Positions 9,353-19,127 of a stretch of 63,621 bases of DNA are shown here, one piece after another. Both the position numbers and the translations under genes were made by a program. The DNA lies in assembly GCA_038134485.1 (NCBI GenBank), contig JAYPVG010000020.1, positions 1 through 63,621 on the forward strand. The letters run 5' to 3'. Source of the stretch: NORP240 sp038134485 (GTDB lineage: Bacteria > Pseudomonadota > Gammaproteobacteria > Pseudomonadales > Pseudohongiellaceae). Under the pieces are notes generated by a model that made no database searches, was not told where the DNA came from, and saw nothing but the letters and a program-made list of their open reading frames with translations. Numbering within the stretch: the stretch's first letter is position 1; each line of letters begins with the position of its first letter.

Positions 9353-11323
9353 ATGAATCCTGTCAGGCAATCCATAACAATAGCAACCGCCGGCCATGTC
9401 GATCATGGAAAGACAACCCTGGTCAACTGGATAACCGGAACCGATACCGATACCCTGGCGGAAGAAAAAGACCGGGGTATGAGCATCAATCTTGGTTTTG
9501 CCTATCATCAGATCCCGCAATCAGAAAATGTCGATGGCCCCGAACTCACTATCGGCTTTGTCGACGTTCCGGGTCATACCGACTTCATTAACAATGCTCT
9601 GGCGGGAATCGGCAACGCCGATTATGCACTGCTGGTAATTGCCGCCGATGACGGCGTCATGCCTCAAACACGCGAGCACCTGTCAATCATCGACCTGCTG
9701 GGTATCACTGCCGGAGCAATAGTAATCACCAAAATCGATAAGGCCACGACAGAACAACAGGAGAACACGAGTCGGCAGATTAACCAGCTGACAGCGGAAA
9801 CATCCTTCGGGAACGTGCCGAAATTCCCGGTATGTGCCCGCACAGGTGAAGGCATGCAGGCATTGGTGCAACATGTGGAGGACCTTGCTCGCGAAAGCAC
9901 CCGCCGTCAACTGTCAGGCCTGCGCTATCCACGTTTTTCCATAGACCGCAGTTTCACCGTAAAAGGCATTGGCACGGTGGTTACGGGAACTCTTATCTCA
10001 GGCACGATTGCGGGCCAGGACTCACTGTTTCATTCCGGGAGCGGCAGCACAACCCGGGTTCGCGGTCTGCGTCACGACAGCAAAGAGGTCAACCACGCCG
10101 TTGCTGGCGAACGTGTGGCAATTAACATCAGTCTTCCGCATCAGGAAATTGCCCGCGGCGATTGGCTAATGACCGAATCGATTTCCAATCCGGTTCACCG
10201 GATCGACGTCAGACTGGAACTCCTCGAACCGTTAATTTTCAAATCCGGCGTCAGCTATCATTTTTACCATGGTACTGCCCATCGACTGGTGCAAATCAGG
10301 CAACTGAGTCCGGACTCCTCGATTTATTTTCAAATCAACAGCGCAGAGCCATTATTCGGCCTCTCTGGCGATCGATTCATCTTGCGCGACCCTTCCTGTG
10401 CGCGAACCATCGGCGGAGGCATTATCGTAGACAGTTTTGTGCCCCGTCGCGGCCGTAGCAGTAGTGACAGACTCAAAGCGCTGGAAGCGATGGATCACGA
10501 TGACTACGCCGCACTTAATTCGCTGATCAAATTATCGTCGGGAGGGGTCAATCTCCAGCAATTTGCCCGCAGCCGCAACTGTACTGCGGAATGTATGGAA
10601 ACCCTGCTTAATCGCTTGCGCGCAGATCAGGCAGCATTTACCCAATTGGAAGTCGGTCCAAATTCGGACCCGATTGCATTAGACAACCACTTTCTGACTG
10701 CGGCTAATCAACAGATCGTGGAGGCACTGAAGAATTATCATCAGAACCAGCCGAGTCAGGCCGGGTTAGCCGAACCCGCCCTCAGCAAACTGGTGGCTTT
10801 TGAAAAGTCGCATTTATTGTTTCACGCTATCCTGAACAACCTGGTTCACGACAAGCAAATTAAACGCACCGGCACCCTGCTGCACCTGCCGGATCACCGG
10901 GCCAGACTGTCAGAAGAAGAACGGAAATTCCTTGATTTGATCAGACCGATACTGATTGATGCTGAATTCCTTCCGCCACGGACAAGAGAGCTTGTAGACC
11001 TGACGGGAATGAAGCTGGGAAGCCTGGAGCGCATACTGGCCCAAGCCCGAAAATCTGGCAATCTGATCCAGGTCGCTGCCAATCGTCATTTCCTGCCTGA
11101 AACCATGGTGCGACTGGCCGAATTTACCGAATCGCTGGCGTCGGGCAAAGAGGGTGCTTTTACCGTCATTGAATTCCGCGACCAGCTGGGTATAGGCAGG
11201 AATCTGTGTATTGAGATCCTGGAATACTTTGATCGGGTCGGCTTCACGGTGCGCGATGGCAACAGTCGTTACCTGCGAACATCAAGAGAAAACCTGTTCG
11301 GCAAACTCGATGTCAAAAAATGA
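9353..11323 (+). CDS. selB: selenocysteine-specific translation elongation factor SelB
   Basis: GTPase that brings Sec-tRNA to UGA codons marked by a SECIS hairpin. The N-terminal EF-Tu-like domain has TAGHVDHGKTTL (P-loop), EKDRGMSINLGFAY (switch I, the SelB-specific form), DVPGHTDF (G3) and ITKID (G4). The beta-barrel domains follow (RSFTVKGIGTVVTGTL). The final 250 residues carry winged-helix repeats that bind SECIS RNA. At 656 aa it is slightly longer than the E. coli protein. selA, its common operon partner, is absent. Its substrates in this window are tRNA-Sec (27315-27410) and the UGSC selenoprotein mRNA (40387-40905). Confidence 0.95.
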   Translation: MNPVRQSITIATAGHVDHGKTTLVNWITGTDTDTLAEEKDRGMSINLGFAYHQIPQSENVDGPELTIGFVDVPGHTDFINNALAGIGNADYALLVIAADDGVMPQTREHLSIIDLLGITAGAIVITKIDKATTEQQENTSRQINQLTAETSFGNVPKFPVCARTGEGMQALVQHVEDLARESTRRQLSGLRYPRFSIDRSFTVKGIGTVVTGTLISGTIAGQDSLFHSGSGSTTRVRGLRHDSKEVNHAVAGERVAINISLPHQEIARGDWLMTESISNPVHRIDVRLELLEPLIFKSGVSYHFYHGTAHRLVQIRQLSPDSSIYFQINSAEPLFGLSGDRFILRDPSCARTIGGGIIVDSFVPRRGRSSSDRLKALEAMDHDDYAALNSLIKLSSGGVNLQQFARSRNCTAECMETLLNRLRADQAAFTQLEVGPNSDPIALDNHFLTAANQQIVEALKNYHQNQPSQAGLAEPALSKLVAFEKSHLLFHAILNNLVHDKQIKRTGTLLHLPDHRARLSEEERKFLDLIRPILIDAEFLPPRTRELVDLTGMKLGSLERILAQARKSGNLIQVAANRHFLPETMVRLAEFTESLASGKEGAFTVIEFRDQLGIGRNLCIEILEYFDRVGFTVRDGNSRYLRTSRENLFGKLDVKK

Positions 11324-11453
11324 ACTTGGCTGGCGACCCGTAGTGATAACGCTAAGGGCAGTGCCGGCGGTTGCGAACCTGTCTGCATAACCCGTAAACT
11401 CGGTATCGACATAGCCGTCAGAGCTATGCGTATTTCAGCGGAGCTATGAAGTG

Positions 11454-13283
11454 ATGGCCGAAGCGTTTCCTGCAATACCAAACACCCATGCGCTTTTTTC
11501 GATGCTTATCACCGCCTTTGCGCTATTTCTTTTCACCCGCAAAAAGCTGCCTCTGGAAATATCAAGCATGGGATTGCTAGGCGTCCTTGCCGTGGTGTTT
11601 TCGGTATTTCCGTTTACATCCAATGGCGAGGAATTCGAGGCCATTGAATTCTTCCACGGTTTCGGTCACGAGGCACTTATTGCTGTTTGCGCACTGATGG
11701 TTATTGGTCAGGGGCTGGTATCGACTGGCGCGCTGGAACCGGTTGGACGAGTTCTTACCAGAGCCTGGGCGGTGTCACCCTTCTTTTCACTGCTTGCCAC
11801 CCTGATCGTCAGCGCGGTACTGAGTGCATTCATCAATAACACCCCTATCGTGGTTCTGCTGCTGCCTATTCTCATCAGCGTATGCCTGAGAACCAAGACC
11901 ACGACATCGAAAGTATTGATGCCGATGGGCTTCGCCACTTTAGTCGGCGGAATGAGTACCACGATTGGCACTTCCACCAACCTGCTGGTAGTGAGCGTAG
12001 CCAGTGAACTGGGCCAACCGCGGCTACAAATGTTCGACTTTGTGCTGCCCGCTGCGATCGCCAGTAGCGTTGCAATCGCTTATTTGTGGCTGCTGGCCCC
12101 GAGAATGCTTCCCAAGCGGGAACTGGAGCTGAGCGACAGTTCTCCGAGGCTTTTCAATGCACGACTGCATCTGGATGAAAACAGCCCCTGTGTCGATCAG
12201 TCCGTTGCCGAAGCCAAGAAAATCGCGGGCAACGATATCTATATCGTGCGTATCAATCGCGGTGATCATCAGATTTTTCCCCTTCCCGACGCCGTCCTGC
12301 ACGCCGGGGACCGGCTTCGAGTGATGGACACTGCCAAAAAGATCAGGGAAGCCGCGAGCGCACTTAAGGCAACGCTCTATTCCGGGGATACGCCTGTGGA
12401 CGAGGAACATCCGCTAAGTGCAGACAATCAGACTGTCGCAGAAGTTGCTGTCGTTGCGGGTTCCTCCCTGGACCGTACCAACCTGCGCTACGCCGCATTT
12501 CTGCAGCGCCATCAACTTTTTGTTCTGGCACTGCACCGGGCGGGCAAGGATATCTGGAAAGCCGGCGAAGAAATTATGGACGTCATACTCGAACCAGGGG
12601 ACGTGCTGTTGGTCCAGGGCAGCAAGGACGAGATCAAAAAACTCAAGCGCAGCACTGAGTTCCTGGTACTCGATGCATCGGAGGAAGTGCCCAGCACCAA
12701 ACGCGCGCCCCTGGCTCTTGCGATACTGCTTGCGGTAGTAATCACCGCCGCATTCGGCATATTACCTATCGCCGTCAGCGCCATGGCAGGGGCGATGGTC
12801 ATGCTGGCGACTCGCAGTCTTACTCTTGGTACAGCCATCCGCTCGGTAAGTTCCTCGGTGCTATTCGTGGTGGTCGCCAGCCTGGCGCTAGGCCAGGCTT
12901 TGCTCCTCACGGATGCGTCGGCGTACATGACCGAGGTATTTCTCTATTTCACCCGCGATTCTTCGCCCGCCACAGTACTCAGCGCGCTGATCCTGCTGAT
13001 CGCGATTTTTACCAACATCGTTTCAAACAACGCTGCGGCAGTAATCGGCACCCCAATCGGAATTGGCATCGCAGAGCAATTGAGCGTTTCCCCTGAGCCC
13101 TTCATACTCGCAGTGCTATTTGGTGCCAATCTGAGTTATGCCACGCCCATGTCCTACAAAACCAATTTGCTGGTTATGAGCGCCGGCAATTACACGTTCA
13201 ATGACTTCCTGAAAGTTGGGCTACCACTCACAGTTATCATGTGGCTCACCTACTCCTGGATTCTCAGCAATATGTACTTATGA
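11454..13283 (+). CDS. SLC13-family permease with two RCK_C (TrkA-C) domains
   Basis: Inner-membrane anion or dicarboxylate/sulfate transporter of about 609 aa. The layout is five or six transmembrane segments with FINNTPIVVLLLPIL and TLVGGMSTTIGTSTNLLV, then two cytosolic RCK_C domains at about 210-290 and 310-390 (NDIYIVRINRGDHQIFPLPD; DVILEPGDVLLVQGSKDEIK), then a second membrane half with FTNIVSNNAAAVIGTPIG. This split arrangement is typical of the family. The ATG at 11454 is preferred over the adjoining GTG at 11451. Substrate specificity cannot be read from the sequence, and the neighbours give no hint. Confidence 0.88.
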   Translation: MAEAFPAIPNTHALFSMLITAFALFLFTRKKLPLEISSMGLLGVLAVVFSVFPFTSNGEEFEAIEFFHGFGHEALIAVCALMVIGQGLVSTGALEPVGRVLTRAWAVSPFFSLLATLIVSAVLSAFINNTPIVVLLLPILISVCLRTKTTTSKVLMPMGFATLVGGMSTTIGTSTNLLVVSVASELGQPRLQMFDFVLPAAIASSVAIAYLWLLAPRMLPKRELELSDSSPRLFNARLHLDENSPCVDQSVAEAKKIAGNDIYIVRINRGDHQIFPLPDAVLHAGDRLRVMDTAKKIREAASALKATLYSGDTPVDEEHPLSADNQTVAEVAVVAGSSLDRTNLRYAAFLQRHQLFVLALHRAGKDIWKAGEEIMDVILEPGDVLLVQGSKDEIKKLKRSTEFLVLDASEEVPSTKRAPLALAILLAVVITAAFGILPIAVSAMAGAMVMLATRSLTLGTAIRSVSSSVLFVVVASLALGQALLLTDASAYMTEVFLYFTRDSSPATVLSALILLIAIFTNIVSNNAAAVIGTPIGIGIAEQLSVSPEPFILAVLFGANLSYATPMSYKTNLLVMSAGNYTFNDFLKVGLPLTVIMWLTYSWILSNMYL

Positions 13284-13422
13284 ACTCGCCCGGTAAGAGC
13301 GCGCTAATCATAGTGGGCGATTATTAGCCTCCGACCAATAGCCATCGCGTTTAGAGTTTGCCACTGTAGGTACCTTGCAGTATGTTAAGAACACTCACGC
13401 GATCGGTAGAACGGGTTTATTT

Positions 13423-14862
13423 ATGCGAGTTGACTGGAAGGCCTATAACCCAGGGGATTTTTACGATGAAATTATCAGTTCTCCCAACTACGCTCGCAAG
13501 CATGCCCGCCGTCTGGTCAGCTATCTTCGCTCGCTAAAACCCGGCGAACTGAGCGCCCGCAAACAGGCTGCCAGCCTGGCCATCCAAACGATGGGGATTT
13601 CATTCACAGTCTATAGCGATGCCGGCAACATCGACCGTGAATGGCCCTTTGATATCCTTCCAAGAATCATTCCGAGCACTGAATGGGCGGTCACCAGCAA
13701 AGGTCTTGAGCAGCGGGTAAGAGCTCTCAACTGCTTCATCAATGACGTCTATAACGCGCAAAAGGTATTCAAGGATGGGATTATACCCAGAGACCTGATC
13801 TTTGATTCCGGCAACTTCCGCAAGGAGTGTCTCGGGATCAAGCCTGCTTTCGGCACCTGGGCTCATATCTGTGGCACAGACCTGATTCGCGACAAGGACG
13901 GTTTATTTTACGTACTGGAAGATAACCTGCGAGTCCCTTCCGGCGTATCTTACATGCTGGAAAATCGCACTGTTACCAAGCGGGTATTCCCCGAGCTCTT
14001 CGAAAACTACGACATCGTCCCGGTCACCGACTATCCAACCAAGCTTTTCGATACCCTGGCGGCAATTTCTCCCAGGCGGGTCAAGTATCCGGAAGTCGTC
14101 GTGCTGACTCCCGGAATTTTCAATTCTGCGTATTTTGAACATTCGTTTCTGGCACAGCGCATGGGCGCCGAACTCGTAGAGGGTGGCGACCTGGTGGTTG
14201 AAGACGACCACGTTTATATGCGCACGATCGACGGACTTGCACGGGTCGATGTCATATACCGCCGCATTGATGATCTGTTCCTTGATCCGGCCGTATTCAA
14301 CAAGGAGTCGGTGCTGGGTGTCCGGGGTCTTATGAGCGCCTGGGTAAAGGGCAACGTTGGACTGGCCAACGCCCCCGGTGCAGGAGTAGCAGACGACAAG
14401 GTCGTTTATACTTACGTACCCAAGCTGATCAAGTACTACCTTGATGAGGATCCTATTTTGCCCAACGTACCCAGCTTCATCTGCTCTGACAAGAAACAGT
14501 GTCAGCACGTGCTGCAGAATCTCGACAAGCTGGTGGTAAAACCGGCAAACGAGTCGGGGGGCTACGGGATGCTCATGGGGCCGCAGGCCTCTCGCAAGGA
14601 ACGCGAAGAATTTGCGCGAAAGATTCGCGCCAATCCGCGCAATTACATGGCGCAGCCTCTGATATCACTTTCTACTGCACCAATATTGGGAGAGCGCAAT
14701 GTCGAACCCCGGCACATCGATCTGCGGCCCTTCATCCTGCAGGCGAGAGATTCCTACGTTACTCCCGGCGGCCTGACCCGGGTCGCAATGGTCAAGGGTT
14801 CTTATGTCGTCAACTCATCCCAGGGCGGTGGCAGCAAAGATACCTGGATTGTCGAAGAGTAA
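13423..14862 (+). CDS. circularly permuted ATP-grasp type 2 protein (COG2308)
   Basis: About 479 aa, a predicted ATP-dependent carboxylate-amine ligase. Features are DREWPFDILPRIIPSTEW, the permuted nucleotide-binding stretch LEDNLRVPSGVSYMLENR, and VVKPANESGGYGMLMGP with RPFILQ near the C-terminus. The ATG at 13423 (MRVDWKAYNPGDFYDEI) is preferred. The frame stays open to a TTG at 13375, but the added residues do not look conserved. It is followed 8 bp later by the alpha-E gene. Comparative genomics places this pair with transglutaminase, zinc peptidase and Anbu genes in a predicted peptide-synthesis or tagging system. The reaction product is unknown. Confidence 0.9.
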   Translation: MRVDWKAYNPGDFYDEIISSPNYARKHARRLVSYLRSLKPGELSARKQAASLAIQTMGISFTVYSDAGNIDREWPFDILPRIIPSTEWAVTSKGLEQRVRALNCFINDVYNAQKVFKDGIIPRDLIFDSGNFRKECLGIKPAFGTWAHICGTDLIRDKDGLFYVLEDNLRVPSGVSYMLENRTVTKRVFPELFENYDIVPVTDYPTKLFDTLAAISPRRVKYPEVVVLTPGIFNSAYFEHSFLAQRMGAELVEGGDLVVEDDHVYMRTIDGLARVDVIYRRIDDLFLDPAVFNKESVLGVRGLMSAWVKGNVGLANAPGAGVADDKVVYTYVPKLIKYYLDEDPILPNVPSFICSDKKQCQHVLQNLDKLVVKPANESGGYGMLMGPQASRKEREEFARKIRANPRNYMAQPLISLSTAPILGERNVEPRHIDLRPFILQARDSYVTPGGLTRVAMVKGSYVVNSSQGGGSKDTWIVEE

Positions 14863-14870
14863 GGGTCGAT

Positions 14871-15821
14871 ATGTTATCTCGAGTTGCGGAACGCGTTTAC
14901 TGGATGGCTCGCTACCTGGAGCGGGCAGAGAACACCGCACGCCTGATGAACGTTTACTCCAACCTTCTGCTCGACTTGCCACGCGGCACCAAAGTCGGCT
15001 GGCACACATTGATTGACATAACTGGCGCCCACGAGGACTTCATCGCCAGCGGCCGATCTGATGATGAGAGATCGGTCATGCGCTATCTCATCTCTGAACA
15101 GAACGGTATTTCGCTATTCAGCACTCTGGCAATGGCGCGGGAAAATGCCCGCACCACCCGCGAAATCATGCCTTCCGAGGCATTCGAACAAATCAACGAC
15201 ATCTACCTCTTTATGAGGGAAAACGCCGGTGGCCAGATTTCCCGGAGTGCTCGCAATCAACTGCTCGAACAGATCATTGAGTACTGTCAGCAACTCACCG
15301 GTCTGCTGGCTGGCTGCCTGAGCCACAATCACGTTCACCGTTTCATAAGAATCGGCAGAAATCTCGAACGGGCCGACATGACGACCCGCATCGTCGATGT
15401 CGGCTCATCCAGCCTGCTACCCGAATTGATACCCGAAAGTGGAGTGGAACTTGAGTCCGCCGAGCCCTACCAGGATATGCTCTGGATGAGCGTACTGCGA
15501 TCTCTCAGTGGCTATCAGATGTATCGCCAGAATGTCGAAAACAGGGTCAACGCCGAGGACGTCGTCAAGTTTCTTCTGCAGGACGAGGAGTTTCCAAGGT
15601 CGGTTTCGTACTGTCTTAACCAGGTGACCGGCTGCACAAGTGAACTGTCGTCCAACTCCAGTGCGTTAAGACAGGTTGGAAGGGCATTGCGCAAGGTTAA
15701 GGAGGCAGAAATTCCAACGCTGTTAGCCAATGGATTGTTCCAGTACGTGGACGAATTACAGGTAGAGATAGCGGGCATTCATGATCAGATAAGCGCAACC
15801 TGGTTCCTGCCTCACACGTAG
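14871..15821 (+). CDS. alpha-E domain protein (COG2307, DUF403)
   Basis: 316-aa, almost all-helical protein starting MLSRVAERVYWMARYLERAE, the hallmark of the alpha-E family. Further conserved pieces are ENARTTREIMPSEAFEQIND and HRFIRIGRNLERADMTTRI. Alpha-E proteins nearly always accompany the permuted ATP-grasp protein encoded just upstream (8-bp gap), and the two are sometimes fused. The function is unknown but is expected to be as a partner of the ligase. The next gene, a zinc metallopeptidase, begins 21 bp downstream, so the three form one operon. Confidence 0.92.
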   Translation: MLSRVAERVYWMARYLERAENTARLMNVYSNLLLDLPRGTKVGWHTLIDITGAHEDFIASGRSDDERSVMRYLISEQNGISLFSTLAMARENARTTREIMPSEAFEQINDIYLFMRENAGGQISRSARNQLLEQIIEYCQQLTGLLAGCLSHNHVHRFIRIGRNLERADMTTRIVDVGSSSLLPELIPESGVELESAEPYQDMLWMSVLRSLSGYQMYRQNVENRVNAEDVVKFLLQDEEFPRSVSYCLNQVTGCTSELSSNSSALRQVGRALRKVKEAEIPTLLANGLFQYVDELQVEIAGIHDQISATWFLPHT

Positions 15822-15842
15822 TCCGCCGAGAGCCGTATCCTT

Positions 15843-16865
15843 ATGAAAAACTTTTCCTGCGACTGCGGACAGACAGTCTATTTTGAAAATGACTTCTGTT
15901 TACAATGCCAGCGCCGCCTCGCCTATCATCCGCTGCATAACCGCATTTACAGTCTTGAAAATTTCGATCCCGCCACTGGCCAGGGCGTAACCTCTTCCGC
16001 TCAGCCGGTTCGATTGTGCAAGAACGACATCGACTATGGGGTATGCAACTGGCTGGTGACCGAGCCAGGATACAGTTACTGCATCTCTTGTAGTCTCAAT
16101 CAAACGATACCCAATCTGCTGGTTCCAGATCGACGCGACTGGTGGGCCAACATGGAACAGGCCAAACGCAAGCTGCTTTATACCCTGTTAAGATTGCAAT
16201 TGCCGGTAGTAAACAAATCAATGGATCCGGATGGCGGCCTGGCTTTTGAATTTATCGAAGACAAGAGTAGCAATCCTGATGTGGAGAACGAATTTGTCCT
16301 GACCGGTCACATGAATGGGCTGGTCACGGTTAATATCGCCGAGGCGGACCATGTCAAACGAGAACAGGTGAGGCAGTCTCTGGGCGAATCCTACCGTACC
16401 TTGCTAGGACATTTCCGCCACGAAAGCGGTCATTACTATTTCTGGAAACTGGTGAGCAGCGATCGACGCAGAGCCGAATTCCGTGAATTATTTGGTGATG
16501 AGACCCGCGACTATCAGCACGCAATGGACAGTTATTACTCTAATCGCGATGGCATCCTGCGAGATACACGCATGATCAGTCATTACGCCCAATCACATCC
16601 CCTCGAGGACTGGGCCGAGTGTTGGGCCCATTACCTGCACATGATTGATACGCTGGAGACTGCTGCGGCTTTCTCTATTGATAAACCGAACCAGCAGCAT
16701 GACATCCATTCGATCGACGACATGCTGACTCGCTGGGGAGACCTGACAATTCTGCTCAATGCGCTCAATCGCAGCATGGGTATGGCAGACGCCTACCCCT
16801 TTATATTGTCAGACCTGACTCTCAGGAAGATTCGCTTTGTTCACTCGTTGGTGAATCCCAGCTAG
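15843..16865 (+). CDS. putative zinc-binding metallopeptidase (COG4307 family)
   Basis: 340 aa. An N-terminal zinc-ribbon-like segment uses Cys 6, 8, 19 and 22 (CDCGQ and CLQCQ). A gluzincin-type core follows, with HESGH at about 193-197 and the downstream EDWAECWAHYLHMIDTLE supplying a likely third ligand. Together with the ATP-grasp and alpha-E genes upstream it makes the Anbu-associated operon known from comparative genomics. There is no signal peptide, so it probably acts in the cytoplasm. Its 3' end overlaps the 3' end of the opposite-strand Anbu gene by 44 bp. Confidence 0.9.
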   Translation: MKNFSCDCGQTVYFENDFCLQCQRRLAYHPLHNRIYSLENFDPATGQGVTSSAQPVRLCKNDIDYGVCNWLVTEPGYSYCISCSLNQTIPNLLVPDRRDWWANMEQAKRKLLYTLLRLQLPVVNKSMDPDGGLAFEFIEDKSSNPDVENEFVLTGHMNGLVTVNIAEADHVKREQVRQSLGESYRTLLGHFRHESGHYYFWKLVSSDRRRAEFRELFGDETRDYQHAMDSYYSNRDGILRDTRMISHYAQSHPLEDWAECWAHYLHMIDTLETAAAFSIDKPNQQHDIHSIDDMLTRWGDLTILLNALNRSMGMADAYPFILSDLTLRKIRFVHSLVNPS

Positions 16866-17577
16866 CAGCCCAGGCCAGCGGCGGCATCTGTCGAAAAGCG
16901 TCCTTTAGCCGTTCATCCCAGGCTCTGCCGATCTGCCTGAGGAATTCGCTGTCGGCATCGAAGCGCTGGTGGCCGTCGAGCACGAGGCTATTATATCGAT
17001 ACACCAGAACCTCCACCGGGGGACCCACCGTCAGGTTACTGCGCATGGTCGAATCCATGGACACCAGAGTGCAGAGAGCACAGGTATCGAGATTCAGCTC
17101 CGGCGTAAGAATCCTGTCCAGAATCGGTTTGCCGTATTTACTTTCACCGACTTGTAAATAGGGAGTATCTTCGGAGGTTGTGATGTGGTTGCCCTCGGGA
17201 TAAACAAGTATCGCCTCGTGCCGGTATCCGGCAATCTGCCCGCCAATGATAAAGCTGGCTTCGAACTGCGAACCACCCCCGTGCTTCTTCTGCTGTGCGA
17301 GGCTGGTATCGCCAAGGTAATCTGACGCCTCGAAAAGATTAGCCACGTTTAACAAATTGACCGCGGCGTTCTGCTTAATGTCCAGCTTTAACTGTGCAAT
17401 CGTGGCCTGGGTAGTTGCAAGATTACCCGCGGAGAGGATCACGAATTGTCTCTGTCCGTCGATTCCAAAGCGAAACATCTTGCTATAGGTACTGATCTGA
17501 TCGATCCCGGCATTAGTGCGCGAATCGGAACAGAAAACCAGACCGTCGTTGACGGAAACTGCTACACAATATGTCAT
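16822..17577 (-). CDS. Anbu-type proteasome-like peptidase
   Basis: 251-aa Ntn-hydrolase fold protein related to HslV and the 20S beta subunit. It begins MTYCVAVSVNDGLVFCSDSR followed by TNAGIDQISTYSKMF, the typical Anbu start in which Thr2 would be the nucleophile after Met removal. The rest follows the family (LSAGNLATTQATIAQL; YPEGNHITTSEDTPYLQVGE). It is convergent with the zinc metallopeptidase gene and overlaps it by 44 bp, so it is not in the same transcript, unlike many Anbu clusters. Anbu function is not settled; roles in peptide turnover and in the ATP-grasp pathway have been proposed. mmsA ends 11 bp upstream on the same strand. Confidence 0.9.
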   Translation of the reverse strand: MTYCVAVSVNDGLVFCSDSRTNAGIDQISTYSKMFRFGIDGQRQFVILSAGNLATTQATIAQLKLDIKQNAAVNLLNVANLFEASDYLGDTSLAQQKKHGGGSQFEASFIIGGQIAGYRHEAILVYPEGNHITTSEDTPYLQVGESKYGKPILDRILTPELNLDTCALCTLVSMDSTMRSNLTVGPPVEVLVYRYNSLVLDGHQRFDADSEFLRQIGRAWDERLKDAFRQMPPLAWAASWDSPTSEQSESS

Positions 17578-17588
17578 GTCTGAACTCT

Positions 17589-19127
17589 CTAGCTGCTGGG
17601 AAAGGAATACCTGATGCCATCTCGCACATCACTCGATGGCCAGCGTTGGGTCATGGTCTTGCGCCGTGTATAAAACCTTATCGCATCGGGACCATAGGCA
17701 TACAAGTCACCAAATAATGAACCCTTCCAACCGCCAAAACTCTGACTGGCGATCGGTACCGGCAAGGCGACGTTCACGCCCACCATACCAACCTGCACCA
17801 CGTCAGTGAAATATCTGGCCGCCTCGCCATCGCGCGTAAACAAACAGGCACCGTTGCCGTATTGATGCCGATTGATCAGACCGATCGCCTCGTCAAGGCT
17901 GTCAGCGCGAACTACGCACAGGACCGGGCCGAAGATTTCGTCCTGGTAGACTGCCATCTCCTCGGTAACCCGGTCGAAAAGGCAACCACCGATGAAATAT
18001 CCCTGTTCATAGCCGGGTACTTTGAGGTCGCGCCCGTCCACCACCAGCTCGGCACCCTGGGCAACGCCTTCCTGCACGTACTGGTGAATGCGTTCCAGAC
18101 TATCCCGGCTGATCAGCGGTCCCATGTCATTGCTGTTGTCCTGACCCGGACCAACGCGCAACCCGCGCACCTTGTCCGCCAGCTTCGCCACAGCAGCATC
18201 CGCAACCTCGTCTCCGACACAAACTGCCACCGAAATAGCCATGCAGCGTTCTCCACAGGAACCATATGCTGCGCCCATCAGGGCGTCGACCGCCTGATCA
18301 ATATCACCATCGGGCATGATTACGGCATGGTTTTTGGCCCCACCCAGAGCCTGTACACGCTTGCCGGCAGCGGTGCCAACCTGAAAGATACTTCTGGCGA
18401 TCGGAGTGGAGCCGACAAAGCTCACCGCCTGAATTCGGCTATCTTCGAGTATTGCCTCTACCGTCGAGCGGTCACCGTTAAGCACATTGAAGACGCCATC
18501 CGGCAATCCGGCCTCGCTGAGCAGCCTGGCGATGTAGATCGAGGCGCTGGGGTCGCGCTCCGATGGCTTGAGTATAAAACAGTTGCCGCAAGCGATAGCC
18601 AATGGGTACATCCACATGGGCACCATGGCGGGAAAATTAAACGGTGTGATACCTGCCACTACGCCCAGAGGCTGGAACTCCGACCAGCTGTCTATCTGTG
18701 GGCCGGCATTCTTGGAATGTTCGCCTTTCAGCAGTTCCGCGATACCACAGGCGTACTCGACAACCTCGATGCCCCGCCCCAATTCGCCGCGGGCATCATT
18801 CAGCACCTTTCCGTGTTCGGCAGTGATCAGCTCGCAAATCTGGTCAGCATGCTGTTCCAGCAACTGTTTAAACCGGAACATAACCTGGGCGCGCCTGTGG
18901 GGTGGCGTATTGCGCCAACCCGCGAATGCGGCCTCGGCGCTGGCGATTGCCCGGCTCACGGTATCCTGATTGGCAACCGCAACCTCAGCCCTGACCGCTC
19001 CCAGCGCAGGATTGAAGACGGGTAGCACGCTATCCGAAGCCGGCACCTCGGCACCATTAATGTAATGGCCTATAGCGCGGATGTCGGTGTTGACATTCTG
19101 CGCCTTGTCCAAGTCACTCGATGTCAT
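17589..19127 (-). CDS. mmsA: CoA-acylating methylmalonate-semialdehyde dehydrogenase
   Basis: 512-aa NAD-dependent aldehyde dehydrogenase that converts methylmalonate or malonate semialdehyde to propionyl-CoA or acetyl-CoA in valine, beta-alanine and pyrimidine breakdown. Visible are the MmsA-type ITPFNFPAMVPMWMYPLAI, ILKPSERDPSA, the NAD-binding SFVGSTPIA, and the catalytic Cys in GSCGERCMAIS (about 295). The start at 19127 gives MTSSDLDKAQN. The frame remains open upstream, but that stretch belongs to the end of the aminotransferase gene. The start overlaps that gene by 14 bp, so the two are translationally coupled and together would degrade an omega-amino acid. Confidence 0.93.
   Translation of the reverse strand: MTSSDLDKAQNVNTDIRAIGHYINGAEVPASDSVLPVFNPALGAVRAEVAVANQDTVSRAIASAEAAFAGWRNTPPHRRAQVMFRFKQLLEQHADQICELITAEHGKVLNDARGELGRGIEVVEYACGIAELLKGEHSKNAGPQIDSWSEFQPLGVVAGITPFNFPAMVPMWMYPLAIACGNCFILKPSERDPSASIYIARLLSEAGLPDGVFNVLNGDRSTVEAILEDSRIQAVSFVGSTPIARSIFQVGTAAGKRVQALGGAKNHAVIMPDGDIDQAVDALMGAAYGSCGERCMAISVAVCVGDEVADAAVAKLADKVRGLRVGPGQDNSNDMGPLISRDSLERIHQYVQEGVAQGAELVVDGRDLKVPGYEQGYFIGGCLFDRVTEEMAVYQDEIFGPVLCVVRADSLDEAIGLINRHQYGNGACLFTRDGEAARYFTDVVQVGMVGVNVALPVPIASQSFGGWKGSLFGDLYAYGPDAIRFYTRRKTMTQRWPSSDVRDGIRYSFPSS

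Noticed and set aside
17862..19025. 387-codon open frame on the plus strand
   Set aside because: It lies antisense inside mmsA, shows no family motif, and mmsA has full conserved catalytic motifs on the minus strand.
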